A DNA stretch of 64,000 nt from Salticus scenicus. Its lineage: Eukaryota; Arthropoda; Arachnida; Araneae; Salticidae. Location: contig OZ005661.1 in NCBI GenBank assembly GCA_963930645.1, positions 194,469,532 through 194,533,531 on the forward strand, written 5' to 3'. The translations under genes and the position numbers were made by a program. Positions 10,878 to 22,022 of this stretch are shown here, piece after piece. The notes beneath the pieces were generated by a model. It was not told where the DNA came from. It saw nothing but the letters and a program-made list of their open reading frames with translations, and ran no database searches. Position 1 is the stretch's first letter. Each line of letters starts with the position of its first letter.

Positions 10878-11900
10878 ACTTTCCGAACACTATAGTGAGG
10901 AAAGTATTGTAATCATGTCAAAAATCCGAATTCGAGATTTTGATGTTTCTATACGTTTTGAGGTCCCCTGAGTCCGTTTTCACTATTTTTACGATGATGT
11001 ATGTATGTGTGTGTGTATGTGTGTATGTGTGTATGTATGTGTGTATGTCTGTGAGTGAACACGCTAGCGTCTAAAGGCTTTGTTCGATTAACCTGAAAGT
11101 TGGTACGTATATTGTAAGTCACCATAGTACGAACCCTATAGATTTTGGTGAATCTAGCACTTATAGTTTTTTTTACAGGGACACAAAGAAAAATTCTTTA
11201 TCATTATGGCCTATGGGACCAAAATCTTAAAAGTGCGATAGCATCTAAACGCCTTATTCAATTGAGCAAACATTTTATACCCATATTATAGGTCACAGAT
11301 ACTCAATCTGTATAGATTTTGGAGAATCTAGCACTTATAGTTTTTTTACAGGGACACAAAGAAAAATTCTTTATCATTAAGGCCAACGGGGCCAAATTTT
11401 TAAAAGTGTGATAGCGTCTAAACGCCTTATTAATCTGAGCAAAAAAATTGTACACATGTTATAGGTCGCATTTGCACCAACTGTATAGATTTTGGTGAAT
11501 CTAGCACTACAGTTTTTTTACAGGGACACAAAGAAAAATTCTTTATCATTATGGCCTATGAGACCAAATTTTTAAAAGTGCGATAGCATCTAAACGCCTT
11601 ATTCAATTGAGCTGAAAATTTGTATGAATATTATAAATCACTGTTGCACTAACTATAAGCATTTTGGTGAATCTAGCATCTATAGATTTTTACAGGGACA
11701 AAACGAAAAATTCTTTATCATTATGATCTAAGGGCTCAAAGTTCAGTAGCGTTAAATAAAACCTCGTGTGATATATGGAGAAAAAAACACTCTATTATGG
11801 TTTTCTCTCTTTTGTTTGTTTAGCAATTCCTCTTTCTTTATTTTATCTACAAAACTGTTAGTTACTCAATGTTCGGAAAGTCGAGTGGAGTCACTCCAGA
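10878..11900 (+). repeat. Dispersed repeat family G: head plus four ~172-bp units
   Basis: The head runs CTTTCCGAACACTATAGTG then GTTTTGAGGTCCCCTGAG and a (TGTGTATG)n stretch ending GTCTGTGAG. A unit containing TTTACAGGGACACAAAG, TTCTTTATCATTATGGCC and TAAACGCC then repeats; the ACAGGGACA box starts at about 11175, 11349, 11520 and 11692 (periods 174, 171, 172). The right end TGTTCGGAAAG (11870-11880) is the inverse of the start CTTTCCGAACA (10879-10889), so the block has inverted ends. The same boxes and period recur at 59820-61840, and a one-unit relative is at 57040. No coding capacity. Confidence 0.8.
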
Positions 11901-13758
11901 TTTTTTTTTTTTAAGTTACTGTGGTAAATACAGTAAGAAGGATTTACTTGGAAAACAGTAAGTTGCTTCGGCAACACGAATTGAAATAAGTTGAAATAAG
12001 AAACACAAATTATTTTATTTTTATTTATAATCTAAAAAGAAAATAAATGCTGTGCATTTAAAATAATATTATTTTATTAAATAAAAAAATAATCTTCTGT
12101 TTTAAACTTGTTCTAATTTTAAGTTTCTGCTTCCGAAATTGAATTCGAATTATTTTACGCTCTAACAATTCGTTGTTTATATCATACAATAATTTACAAC
12201 ATGTAAATCAAACTAACAAGATATGGTCAGACTCTGTTCAGGCATAACTTAGAATCTGCTTCAATTATAATACTATTGGACAAAATGTTGTATAGCGTTC
12301 TCATTATCTAAACCAAGTGATCAGCTTTAATGGGGAAAGCCTATTCATCAAATTTGTGAACACAGATCATGTGAGTTAAAAATCATTTTATTGCAGGATA
12401 AATTTGTGTTAACATGCATTTCAAATGTATTATATAGTTACTAAATTGAATAACCATATATGAATAGAATAGTAATTACAGTTTCAAATTAGCAAATAGT
12501 GAACAAAAGATTAGCCAAACTGTTTTAGTTAGATTAGTTTTTCCTTTTTCCTTTCCTTTCTTTTTTCTTTTTCTTTTTTTCTTTTTTTTTATGCGTGTGA
12601 GTGTGTGTGTATGTGTTAATCTAAGAATTTACTTTTTTTGAAATTTACTATTTTCTATTCTGTTTTACAATAAAATTTCATGTCGAAGAAAGAAAACTAA
12701 TCCGTTTCAAAACTCGTAAAACTTTCTCTCATCCTGCATTTAAATCTTGTACAAACAAGTTACATATTAAGGCTCAATATACAAAGAATTCAATGTACTT
12801 TAAATAAGGTTCAAAATAATTTAAAAAACAGTTTTCCTTGACATACAATGCTGTATGATGAGCCACTGAACTCTCGCTTCTCCGTTTGAACATAATGTGT
12901 ACATTGCTGTAAAAATTAATGCTGTTATAAAATATAAAATTTTATTATAAAATATTCAGACAAATTCCTCACGTACGACTTCACGGAAATTACCAATTGT
13001 GGGCAAAAGTTTCAATTAGTACCGAAATACTTGAAATTCCTGCATGTTTGATTTCAACTTATGTTGATTGTGGACATTCAAACATAATTTGTAAAATCGA
13101 TTCCCAATATCATGGGGCTTTTATATTGTGTAATTATTGCAGAAAATCAATATTGAAAATTGGACTTCAAACAACAGTATGTACCATATAAGAATTAGAT
13201 ATAAATTAGTCTCTTTAAGCAGTTATCCTGGACTTTATAAAATGTCTTAAAAGACTTCTATTAATAACATTGAATAGAAAAGTTTGTTTGCATATAATTT
13301 TAAGAAGCCATGTGTACTATTCATATAAATTATATACACTGCTCGTAACGCACTTAAATTTAGCACAGTGTGAAAAATATGCTAAACAATATGAAATTAA
13401 TCACGAACTTGATGAACTTGATATTCAGGAAATGCTCATCAAATGTAGCTTAAATATATTCGAATTCTGTTGTGTGTCTCTGAAAACAAAGCCTGTAGTT
13501 TCATACCATATTCTTTACGAAATATACTCTTGTAAATATGAAACTTATATGTTCATTTATTTATTTATTTATTTTTTTAGTTAAGTCTAAAGATGTTAAA
13601 CAGTATCTACTAGAATTTGCCTTTGGTCGTATATAGTGCTTTAATTTATTATAGTACTTTATTTTAGTTAGCTAAAATTTTAATCAGTTTAGTGTGAAGG
13701 GAAAAGATTTAACTGTCTTTTTTTTTTTTTAGTTTACATTTTTTATCCCCATTTTCAT

Positions 13759-13789
<31 letters not shown>

Positions 13790-14384
13790 ATTCCGGGGGA
13801 TCTTTTGAAAAACTCATCATCAATAACCATCATAACTTAATCTAACATAAGTTTCAAAGATTTAGACTGATAATCCTTAAAGAGATAGACTTATTTGATA
13901 CATAATAATTCTGTTGAGTATACCAACTAAGAGTGACTGACGATTCCACATCCTCTATAATTGTCTGCACCACAAATTATACAGAATGTTCGATGAGAAA
14001 CCGATAGTTGAAGCAATTTTCTTTTCAGATAAACATACACATTGATTCAGTGTACAGATTACGCATGACTTTGTCTGCGAAAAGCACAGTAGCTCACCCT
14101 AATAAAGCAAATGTTTCATAAACGTAGCAATCGTATAACGTAAAAAATAAATATTGCAAAAATATTGCCTTGTAAATATTGCATAATCTTTTAGAAAGGT
14201 TCAGTTTGCTTTCAGATTACTTTCAAAATCATAGAAATATCGACGATTGTAGCGAAAAATTCGATACGTTACAAAAGAGTTTCAGTGACTTGACAGACAG
14301 AATATTGAAAGGGGTAAATGCTTTACAAACATATAGTATATCATACTAAAATGTATTACGATAACATAGGTCGACGATGATTTT
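11901..14384. other. Long AT-rich stretch without recognised gene
   Basis: Nothing convincing in about 2.5 kb. A T/C-rich tract lies at 12540-12590 with (TG)n next to it, (TTTA)n at 13554-13577, and an A run at 13759-13784. A 104-codon open frame at 13270-13584 has no recognisable domain and ends in the low-complexity TTTA tract, so I do not call it a gene. Confidence 0.5.
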
Positions 14385-15000
14385 TTTCCTTAAAAGTAAT
14401 ATGTTTTTCTGATGTATTTTTGTATACTGATTAAAGAGAAACTATTCAAAAATGTCCATCGCGTACAGTTTTGACAAAAAGATGAGATTGTATGAGCCTA
14501 AAGCTCCACATTTACATTTCTAAGTTATTTCCTGGAAAATCAGGGGGATGTGTGTTAAGAACAGGGAGGGTTATTTCATCAAGGCACCGAAGAAATGTAG
14601 AGACGGTGTCAGGGACATGTTAGCAGATTATTGTTGGATGGTGGATAGAGAATCCCCCCCCCCCCCCACACGCACACACACTTACAAGGTTTTCACGTCG
14701 TGCACAAGGCAAAATTCTCTAAAAGGAGCTTCGATGTAAAGAAACACATTAAGAGACTGTGTGTAGTAAATAATAGCCAATTTTAATGCATTTTACACAT
14801 AAATCGAATCAAACTTATTACAGCCTATGTGTGGCATTTTCCGATTTTCATCCTTACTTTGTAAATATTTCTTATGTGTTAAGAAGAAACGACAAGCATT
14901 TCTGAGTTCAGCACATCAAACCACATTAGAAACACCGAACGCGGTGAAAAAAAAAATGAAAAGTACTATTTCGCAATCTTGTGTAATGAAAAGTTTTTTT
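14385..15000 (-). repeat. Dispersed repeat family C, copy 1
   Basis: The reverse complement aligns end to end with 36480-37100. Shared blocks, in order, are CACAA(GA/TC)T near the start, TGTGGTTTGATGTGCTGA against TGTGATTTGATGCGCTGA, TCCTTTTAGAG, GGGGATTCTCTAT, CAACAATAATCTGCTAAC against CAACAATCTGCTAAC, CTCTACATTTCTT, and TTTTTGTCAAAACTGTACGC. Indels separate the two. This copy has gained a C run (14646-14667) and an ACAC tract. Neither copy has a continuous frame. Class unknown. Confidence 0.75.
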
Positions 15001-15467
15001 TTTTTTTTTTTTTAACATACCTGAAACATTCTGTGCTGTATGGATAATTATTTCCGTTTTATAGGCATTGTAATCTATTTCACAATTAAAATGAACTTTT
15101 TATCTATTTTGTATATATATATATATATAATACATAACGTAAAATCTTCTGTACATACCTTAATTATGTTGGTGCTTTTGTTCCATGGTAGTTTTGAAAA
15201 CTTTTGAAATATTTAGAATAGTTTATTTTCAAATTTTACATGCCAAACCTTAAAATATCCTTCTTTATTATTGAAAGCAAATCGATTAGATGGAAAAATA
15301 ATAATTAAAAAAAAAAAAAAAAAAAAGAAAAAGAAGAAGTTTTTTAATACATGTTTTCTTTCTTAAAATAGATGAGTGAATTCATCATGTAAAAGGAGTT
15401 AATTTTTATTAAAATCGACTTGAGTTAAAAATTCAATACTCTGAGCTAATTAGTAGCCTTATATTTA
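15001..15467. other. AT-rich stretch without recognised gene
   Basis: (AT)n at 15111-15129 and an A-rich run at 15308-15328. No element recognised. Confidence 0.5.
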
Positions 15468-15815
15468 AGCGAACTTGAGTTATCGATATTTATCTATACT
15501 TGAGTTATTACTGATCACTAATCCGCTTGTAAGTGGCAATATCTTTCCCGCTGCAAAGGACTTTTTCAGTAGATCGCAAATGCAACTGTAACGTCCTTGT
15601 TGAAAGATACCGTTTATTAAAATCATTTTTATTAAAATCATTAATAAAATAAATAAATTACTCAAATACAATAAATAACTCAAGTTTGAGTGCATCATGT
15701 TAACACATTCAATTTAGTGAACTTAACTCATGATCAAAGGGCGTGTTTCTTCTTGACAAATGAGTAAAAATTCACTCAAATTGAATTATTTTCATTCTTT
15801 CATTTCAAGAGAGTT
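15468..15815 (+). repeat. Dispersed repeat family B, copy 1
   Basis: It matches the second copy at 30146-31440 in the same order: ACTTGAGTTATCGATATT, AAGTGGCAATATC, TTTTTCAGTAG then GCAAATGCA, ATTAATAAAATAAATAAATT then ACTCAAATA, GAGTGCATCATGTTAAC, and GGGCGTGTTTCTTCTTG then AATGAGTAAAAATTCACTC. This ~350-bp copy lacks the inverted duplication and MITE seen in the other copy, so it approximates the uninterrupted state. No coding capacity. Confidence 0.75.
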
Positions 15816-16626
15816 GAAAAAAAAAAAGTAATTAAATTATATCGCTTTTAAACATTCTGAACAAAATTATAAAATAAGTAAAAACTGCAAAAATTACTTT
15901 ATTCAAACCCAAAATTCTAAAATACGGAAATTAAACATTAATCATTTTTCTGCTCTATCATAATAATGTACTGATCATGTTGATAAATTTTATTTAAAGA
16001 ATTTTTTAATTAAAATACTTTACATGTAGATACTCTATGTGATTTCTAAGCATTCATGCGGTTAAAATAATGTATCTAAAAAGTATTTATTAAAGAATGT
16101 GTGATTGAATAGAAATTGATCCTCTCATCGTATGTAATAAGTAAGGCTATAGAACGTCCGTTTTATTTCGTCGAGGGGATTAATTAAAATAAGAAGGATT
16201 ATGTATCCTATATTAAGGGGATTAAATTTGGCATAATTGTATTTGCAGAGTATTCTGCCTTTAGCAGCTTCTAAAGACAAAGATTTTGAAATATTATTTT
16301 GTTAAATATCTATATATTTTTTATTTATGTATGATTGAATAAATAATTATTAGTTACTTGGTATAAAATACTTTAACTTTTTTCTGTTAATTAATTCTAT
16401 TGTATTAAAATTCTACATTTTCTCATAATCAGTGAACCGATTCAAATGGAATTTATTTACTTTCATTCTTCTGTTCCTTACCACCCAGTTTTTTTTTTTT
16501 TTTTTTAAACAAATTTTCTTGAAAAATAAAAAGAAAAAAGAAATAAAAATCAAGTAACTAAAAGAAATAATCCAGCTAGTTAACAAATATACTAAAATAT
16601 TAAGGAATTTTTTTACAATTGTATTA
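15816..16626. other. AT-rich stretch without recognised gene
   Basis: Very AT-rich; T run at 16488-16506. No gene or element recognised. Confidence 0.5.
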
Positions 16627-16840
16627 CAGTCGGTAATAAAAGTGTCCGAACACTAGCAAAAACGCCTATGTAAAAAAAAGTACACTTCATACAGTTTTGT
16701 TAAAAAACCCTTATCGAATCATGTCCTTACACTGACTAAGAACAGGATTCTACAAGGATGTATTTAACAAAACCGTATGAAGTGTATTTTTTTTTACATT
16801 GGAATTTTTGCAAGTGTTCGGTACTTTTGTTACCGACTGT
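16627..16840. mobile_element. Pal212 palindromic MITE, copy 3
   Basis: Left end CAGTCGGTAATAAAAGTG after TA (16625-16626), right end TACTTTTGTTACCGACTG. It is a complete foldback with a few substitutions and one lost base in the right arm (GTTCGGTACTT instead of GTTCGGACACTT). The right target dinucleotide has decayed to TG. Confidence 0.85.
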
Positions 16841-17454
16841 GTACCTTTAAATATTTCGATTGCATATAATATTTAAAGGATGTCGGCAGTCGAAACTTTT
16901 TCCCTATTTCTTCCACCAATATTTTTCTTTATGACTTCTTAGTAGTAAGGTTACAAGATTAATTAATTAAAAAAATATTATATAACTATAGCGGTGAAAG
17001 GATCAGGGAAAATTTTTCGATTGTCAACACCCTGTGTTTTGAAATGTGATTGGCTTAACATTACATCTTAACCGATATATAAACACATCACAACTTTTTA
17101 ATATAAATTATAGCAGAAAATAGTTAAATGTAGATTATAGCTCTAAACAGTGAAAAACTTGACAAATAATAAACGACTGCTTAAAAGAACATTGCAATTT
17201 TGTTTTACAATTTTTTACCTATTATAATATGAATGTCAAATTTATTCAAAAAATATAGAATTCTAAATCCGGATAAAAATTAGCTTACAGGAGATACATT
17301 ATTAAAGCCAATAACATTAAAAAAGATTAAAATATTTGATTAGTAAATTGAAGATGAGTGAAATAATCACGCTATTATGGCATATTAAACACACTCACAT
17401 TCGCCAATAACGAACGAAATTATCCAAAGGAATAAAAGAAAATATATATATAGT
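16841..17454. other. AT-rich stretch without recognised gene
   Basis: Around 16990-17040, CTATAGCGGTGAAAGGATC and CCTGTGTTTTGAAATG loosely resemble the family G head (CTATAGTGAGGAAAG and GTTTTGAGG). This could be a decayed head. Nothing else was recognised. Confidence 0.35.
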
Positions 17455-17710
17455 GTAGGTACTCCAGTGATTGGCATGCTCCAGTAATTGACAACTATCC
17501 CGAAATAATTAATAAATAAGAAAAATAATAAAATCATATTCTTTACATATAAGAATTTTAACATTTTATGTCAAACACTGGAGCATAGGCTGCTAATAAC
17601 TGGTAAAATGAATAACTAGCAGTGTCAAACACTGGAACATAGGTGGCCAAAGACTGATAAAAGGAAAAACTGTCAATGTCAATTACTGGAACATTGAGTG
17701 GGTGTCAAAA
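17455..17710 (+). repeat. Dispersed repeat family D with short internal repeats
   Basis: It begins GGTACTCCAGTGATTGGC then ATGCTCCAGTAATTG, which recurs at 37124-37174. It then iterates TGTCAAACACTGGAACATAG with the variants at about 17570, 17625 and 17678. The early CTCCAGTGATTGG and the later CACTGGAACA cores are near-inverses (CCAGTG/CACTGG), so the element could fold. Function unknown. Confidence 0.6.
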
Positions 17711-17868
17711 ATAAAATTCGTACAAAAAAAATAATTGTTATCAAATGTATATATTTTAACATATATGTGGTTCTGAATATCTTTCATACCACATGTACTA
17801 ACTTAAGATTTCTAAAAATATTTTCTGATGACTAGAACATTAAAAACATCAGAGATGGTGTGCCTTGG

Positions 17869-18245
17869 GGGGGACTCATGTCAAAGGTGTGCCTTGGGGG
17901 GGGGACTCATGTCAAAGTTGTACCTTGGGGGAGACTCATGTCAAAGTTGGGCCTTGGGGGGACTCATGTCAAAGTTGGGCCTGGGGGGGGGACTCATGTC
18001 AAAGTTGGGCCTTGGGGGGACTCATGTCAAAGGTGTGTCTTGGGGAGGACTCATGTCAAAGTTGTACTTTGGGGGGAACTCATGTCATAGTTGGGCCTTG
18101 GGGGGACACATGTCAAAGTTGGGCCTGGGGGGGGACTCATGTCAAAGTTGGGCCTTGGGGGAAATCATGTCAAAGTTGTACCTTGGGGGGGACTCATGTC
18201 AAAGTTGGGCCTGGGGGGGACTCATGTCAAAGTTGTGCCTTGGGG
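17869..18245 (+). repeat. G-rich 28-29-bp minisatellite
   Basis: About thirteen tandem units of the form CTTGGGGGGGACTCATG followed by TCAAAGTTGGGC, with the G run varying from about 5 to 8. Unit length is not a multiple of three and shifts with the G run, so all three forward frames stay open and give similar Gly/Cys/Trp/Leu-rich peptides. That is a property of the repeat, not evidence of a gene. The strand is strongly G-biased within an otherwise AT-rich region and each unit carries a candidate G-quadruplex run. Confidence 0.95.
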
Positions 18246-19090
18246 AGACTTCATTCAATAAATCCCCATTCAATAAACTGACTGAAATAGACCCTTAGCA
18301 CTATTAAGAGTGTATTATAAAAATTCGACAACGCTGTACCGACTGAAATAGGGGTACCTTGGGGGGGACTCATGTCAAAGTTGTGCCTTGGGGGGGGCTT
18401 CATTCAATAAATCCCCATTCAATAAACCGATTGAAATAGGCCCTTAGCACTATTAAGAGTGTATTATAAAAATTCGACAACGCTGTACCGACTGAAATAG
18501 GGGTACCTTGGGGGGGACTCATGTCAAAGTTGAGCCTGGGGGGGGACTTATGTCAAAGTTGTGCCTTGGGGAGACTTCATTCAATAAATCCCCATTCAAT
18601 AAACTGACTGAAATAGACCCTTAGCACTATTAAGAGTGTATTATAAAAATTCGACAACGCTGTACCGACTGAAATAGGGGTACCTTGGGGGGGACTCATG
18701 TCAAAGTTGTGCCTTGGGGGGGGCTTCATTCAATAAATCCCCATTCAATAAACCGATTGAAATAGGCCCTTAGCACTATTAAGAGTGTATTATAAAAATT
18801 CGACAACGCTGTACCGACTGAAATAGGGGTACCTTGGGGGGGACTCATGTCAAAGTTGAGCCTGGGGGGGGACTTATGTCAAAGTTGTGCCTTGGGGGGA
18901 CTTCATTTAATAAATCCCCATTCAATAAACCGACTGAAATAGGCCCTTAGCACTATTAAGAGTGTATTATAAAAATTCGACAACGCTGTACCGACTGAAA
19001 TAGGGGTACCTTGGGGGGGACTCATGTCAAAGTTGGGCCTTGGGGGGACTTCATTCAATAAATTCCCATTCAGTAAACCGACTGAAATAG
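18246..19090 (+). repeat. Higher-order array: minisatellite plus ~120-bp spacer, period ~326 bp
   Basis: A spacer starting CTTCATTCAATAAATCCCC and ending CCGACTGAAATAGGGGTACC alternates with blocks of the 28-bp unit. Spacer starts at about 18249, 18398, 18574, 18724, 18901 and 19049 give intervals of 149, 176, 150, 177 and 148. Blocks therefore alternate between one extra and no extra minisatellite unit, giving a dimer repeat near 326 bp. Near-identity between dimers indicates recent unequal exchange. A degenerate last spacer continues to about 19150. Confidence 0.92.
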
Positions 19091-20003
19091 GCCTCTAGCA
19101 CTAATTAAGAGTGACCTATAAAAATTCGACAACTGTACCGACTGAAATAGGCCTGAAACACTAAAAAGAAATTTTGAACAAATCAAAGAATTAGCATTAT
19201 AGGAAGTCGTTTTTTCTTCATACATATGTTTTAAAAATCCGTTCGCAGACAAAACAATTTACCATCAGCATTTTACCAAAGTTAGTCGAAAAAATAAATT
19301 TATCACAATTAAGAATTATCCCAAATGAACCAGCTAATACAGCATCAGAGTTAATCAATAACAAAATTAATAAAAATTAAGTAATTTAGATGAAGAACAT
19401 GTAAAACTTCCCATGAAAGGGATTAAGTTTAAAATAGCATTATCAATTCATATTACCAACTTAATTATCTTTTTAGTTTTTTTTTTTTTTTCTTTTTTTT
19501 TTTTTTAAGAGAGAGAAAGAGATGTAACGCCATCTCTTGCAAAAAATATAATTGAGGAGCAAACATTCAAACCGTGTTTTCTCCTTCGAATACAATTTTT
19601 CAGAAAACACAAAAATCTGATAAATTAAAATATAACCCTTCTTAGACCCTAATTATCTTTTGTTTAGTTGTATTATTGGTTACTAGGAAGATCTGTAGGC
19701 ATACTTTACCTAATAAACTTAGAGTTAATTAGAAAAATGCATTTGAAATTTGGAGAAAGCATGTTTTGACCGAAACACGCATGAGAAAACATGTTTTGAA
19801 TGTTTCCAATGTGGACAAAACATTTTTTGAATGAAAAAGTATGTAACTCGCATATTGAAGAAATAACATTCTTAATGAAATAAAACTAATTAATAGAACA
19901 GACTTTGTTATGTAATTGAAAAATAAATATTTACACGTGAAAAATCATCTTGCAAATTGTTGGGAAGAACTAAAATTTTTAAGCCAATTTGAAATTTAAA
20001 TTT

Positions 20004-22022
20004 TTAAACCAATATCTTCACATAAGCAATGCATGCTTCCACTGATTCTTCATATTCTACAAGAAAGTTATTAGTAATGATATCTTTATACCATTTAAAA
20101 TCAGGCTTATTTTTTCACTCTTCCCCATACATCAATTTTAAAAGCTTGTCTACGTCATTTTTCTTTTCAAGTGATATTCCATGACTCAGAGGAAGACATT
20201 GTAAGACAACATTTCGTATAATAGCAGTATTAATCTCCTTCCTAAAAAGTTTTGCTGCAGATTGTTCTTTTATATCTTCGAATTTATAGTGTTTGAATCC
20301 TTTGACCATCACACTTTCTCTATTTTTTTCTAAAACTATTCTTTTCAGTTCTGATATGTATGGTAAATTTTTGAAATAAGCATTAAGTGATTTCGTATTA
20401 TAAAGTTTCCAACCAATCCCCAACATTTTTACATCACCAACTTTCTGATACAGTTCATAGTATTGTTCCTTTCACGTTACTGTTACATTTTTTCTGAGGA
20501 TCTTCTCAACACTACCGAATATACGATCTTCTGGAAGGAAACTATGTCCTCTGACAGGAAAGTACAATTGTATATTTTCAATGCTTGACGTTGTAGTGTA
20601 CAAAAAATGCAATAGCATTTGAAAAATTATCTTATTCTTATTTTGGGCAATACACCCATCACTAAAGGGCCGCAAAGATTTTTTACCTTCAAGGTCCATT
20701 TTGTTTAGGTGACAATATAAAGCCGACGATATTTCAGTGCTGCCTTTACCTGCTAACTCCTCAGACCAAGTATAAAATGTTGTATTTAGACAACCCAAAC
20801 TCATTATGCATAAGCTGTAAAAGTTGAATTGCCTTAAATAATATGCATCTTGAATATTTGTTTTTAGCAGCTGTTGAATCTGTTGTATGTCAAAACATAA
20901 ACTAACGACTGATTCATCTGTATTTTCTTTCATAATGGAATAAAGTGCTTTGGCTCTTAGTATATGAATTCTTTTGTCAGTCATATGATCAACTTTTTCT
21001 GTAGACCCTGCAGGACAGGACTTTATTTTTTGGTCAAGTAAAGAACACGTGCTGCAAACATCACTAGAAGGAGACTTGAAGCCTATATTAAATTAGTTTA
21101 TGAATATTCTCCTGAACATAGCGAAATTAACTTTGTCCAGGTCGTCGTTGCAGTTATTGTTGTAAACTTCATGAAACTTCTTTATACTTAATGTACAGTG
21201 CAAGTAATATCGCTTCGATTTTTGTCTTCCATAATGACTTTCTGATACCTTTAAGTTTGAGATGAATTTTCTTACCCTGTTTTTTTATTAATGCTTAAGT
21301 GGTTTTTCTATCACCTCCTCTCTTTTCCTTAATAGGTTCACCAGCATGTACTTTAGTAACAATATTGGCTAGCCTTGTACGATCTATTTTAGTTATAGCC
21401 ATGAAATTGTTTTTACACACAGGAATTCTCCTACAGTCGGTAACAAAAGTCTCCGGACACTAGCAAAAATTCCTATATAAAAAATGTACACTTAATACAG
21501 TTTTGTTAAATAAATCCTTGTCGAATCCTGTTCTTAGTCAGTCTAGAAACAGAATACAACAAAAATTTATTTAACAAAATTGTATTAAGTGTACTTTTTT
21601 TATATAGGAATTTTCGCTAGTGTTCGGAGACTTTTGTTACCGACTGTGCCACTGCTACTAGTAATAAAATAAGAAGCAGAAAATGCATGATGTGAGCCAG
21701 ATGATTGCGATTTATTTTGGGTTGGGTTATTAGGTCTACGTCGAGTTACATTTTTTGTAACAACCAATGAGGCTATAATAGAATCTTGTCGTTGTTTGTC
21801 CGCAATTTCGTAAAGTCTATCCCGAAACTTCTAAACGTCATTAGGTCTAACATCAGTGCATGAAAAAGTACTACTAGAATGTTTACATGGAGCATAAACG
21901 TTATCTGAAGATGCTGAATATCGTTTCTTTTTCGTTTCTTTTCTTTTCCCACCAATTATCTGTCTTTTTCTAGTTCCATAATTAGAAGTGCTCACTAATA
22001 CACCACCTATTAATTCTTCCAT
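20004..22022 (-). pseudogene. Broken DUF7869-like transposase-type gene
   Basis: I assign it to the arthropod proteins carrying the domain catalogued as DUF7869 from recalled motifs, not a search. Reading from an ATG at 22022, collinear blocks are: a basic N-terminus; KFRDRLYE then RRRP (21830-21750); after the MITE, a VCKNNF-type block (21420-21400); SHYGRQKSKRYYLHC (~21245-21200); a Cys pair CSTC (~21050); FSDGCIAQNKNK with a candidate catalytic Asp (~20670-20640); FPVRGHSFLPEDRIFG (~20560-20510); and a C-terminal helix-rich tail to a TAA at 20004-20006. Damage: TAG at 21831, a stop and a frameshift near 21290-21250, a stop near 21093, TGA at 20472 and TGA at 20115, plus the MITE. Without the MITE it would encode about 600 residues. 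It is inactive, and its role in transposition is inferred from the surrounding inverted ends. Confidence 0.75.
21434..21647. mobile_element. Pal212 palindromic MITE, copy 4, inside the DUF7869-like gene
   Basis: Ends CAGTCGGTAACAAAAGTC and GACTTTTGTTACCGACTG. TA precedes the left end (21432-21433); the right target dinucleotide has mutated to TG. The two coding halves of the interrupted gene resume on either side, so this insertion is younger than the host transposon. Confidence 0.9.

Noticed and set aside
13270..13584. 104-codon open frame on the plus strand
   Set aside because: No recognisable domain, biased to residues expected from AT-rich DNA, and it ends inside a TTTA microsatellite.
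17828..18298. 156-codon Gly/Cys/Trp-rich 'protein' in the minisatellite
   Set aside because: All three frames are open because the 28-29-bp unit has no stop. It is a repeat artefact.
17869..19090. CRISPR-like regular repeat array
   Set aside because: Units are directly abutting G-rich minisatellite copies without variable spacers, and the DNA is eukaryotic.
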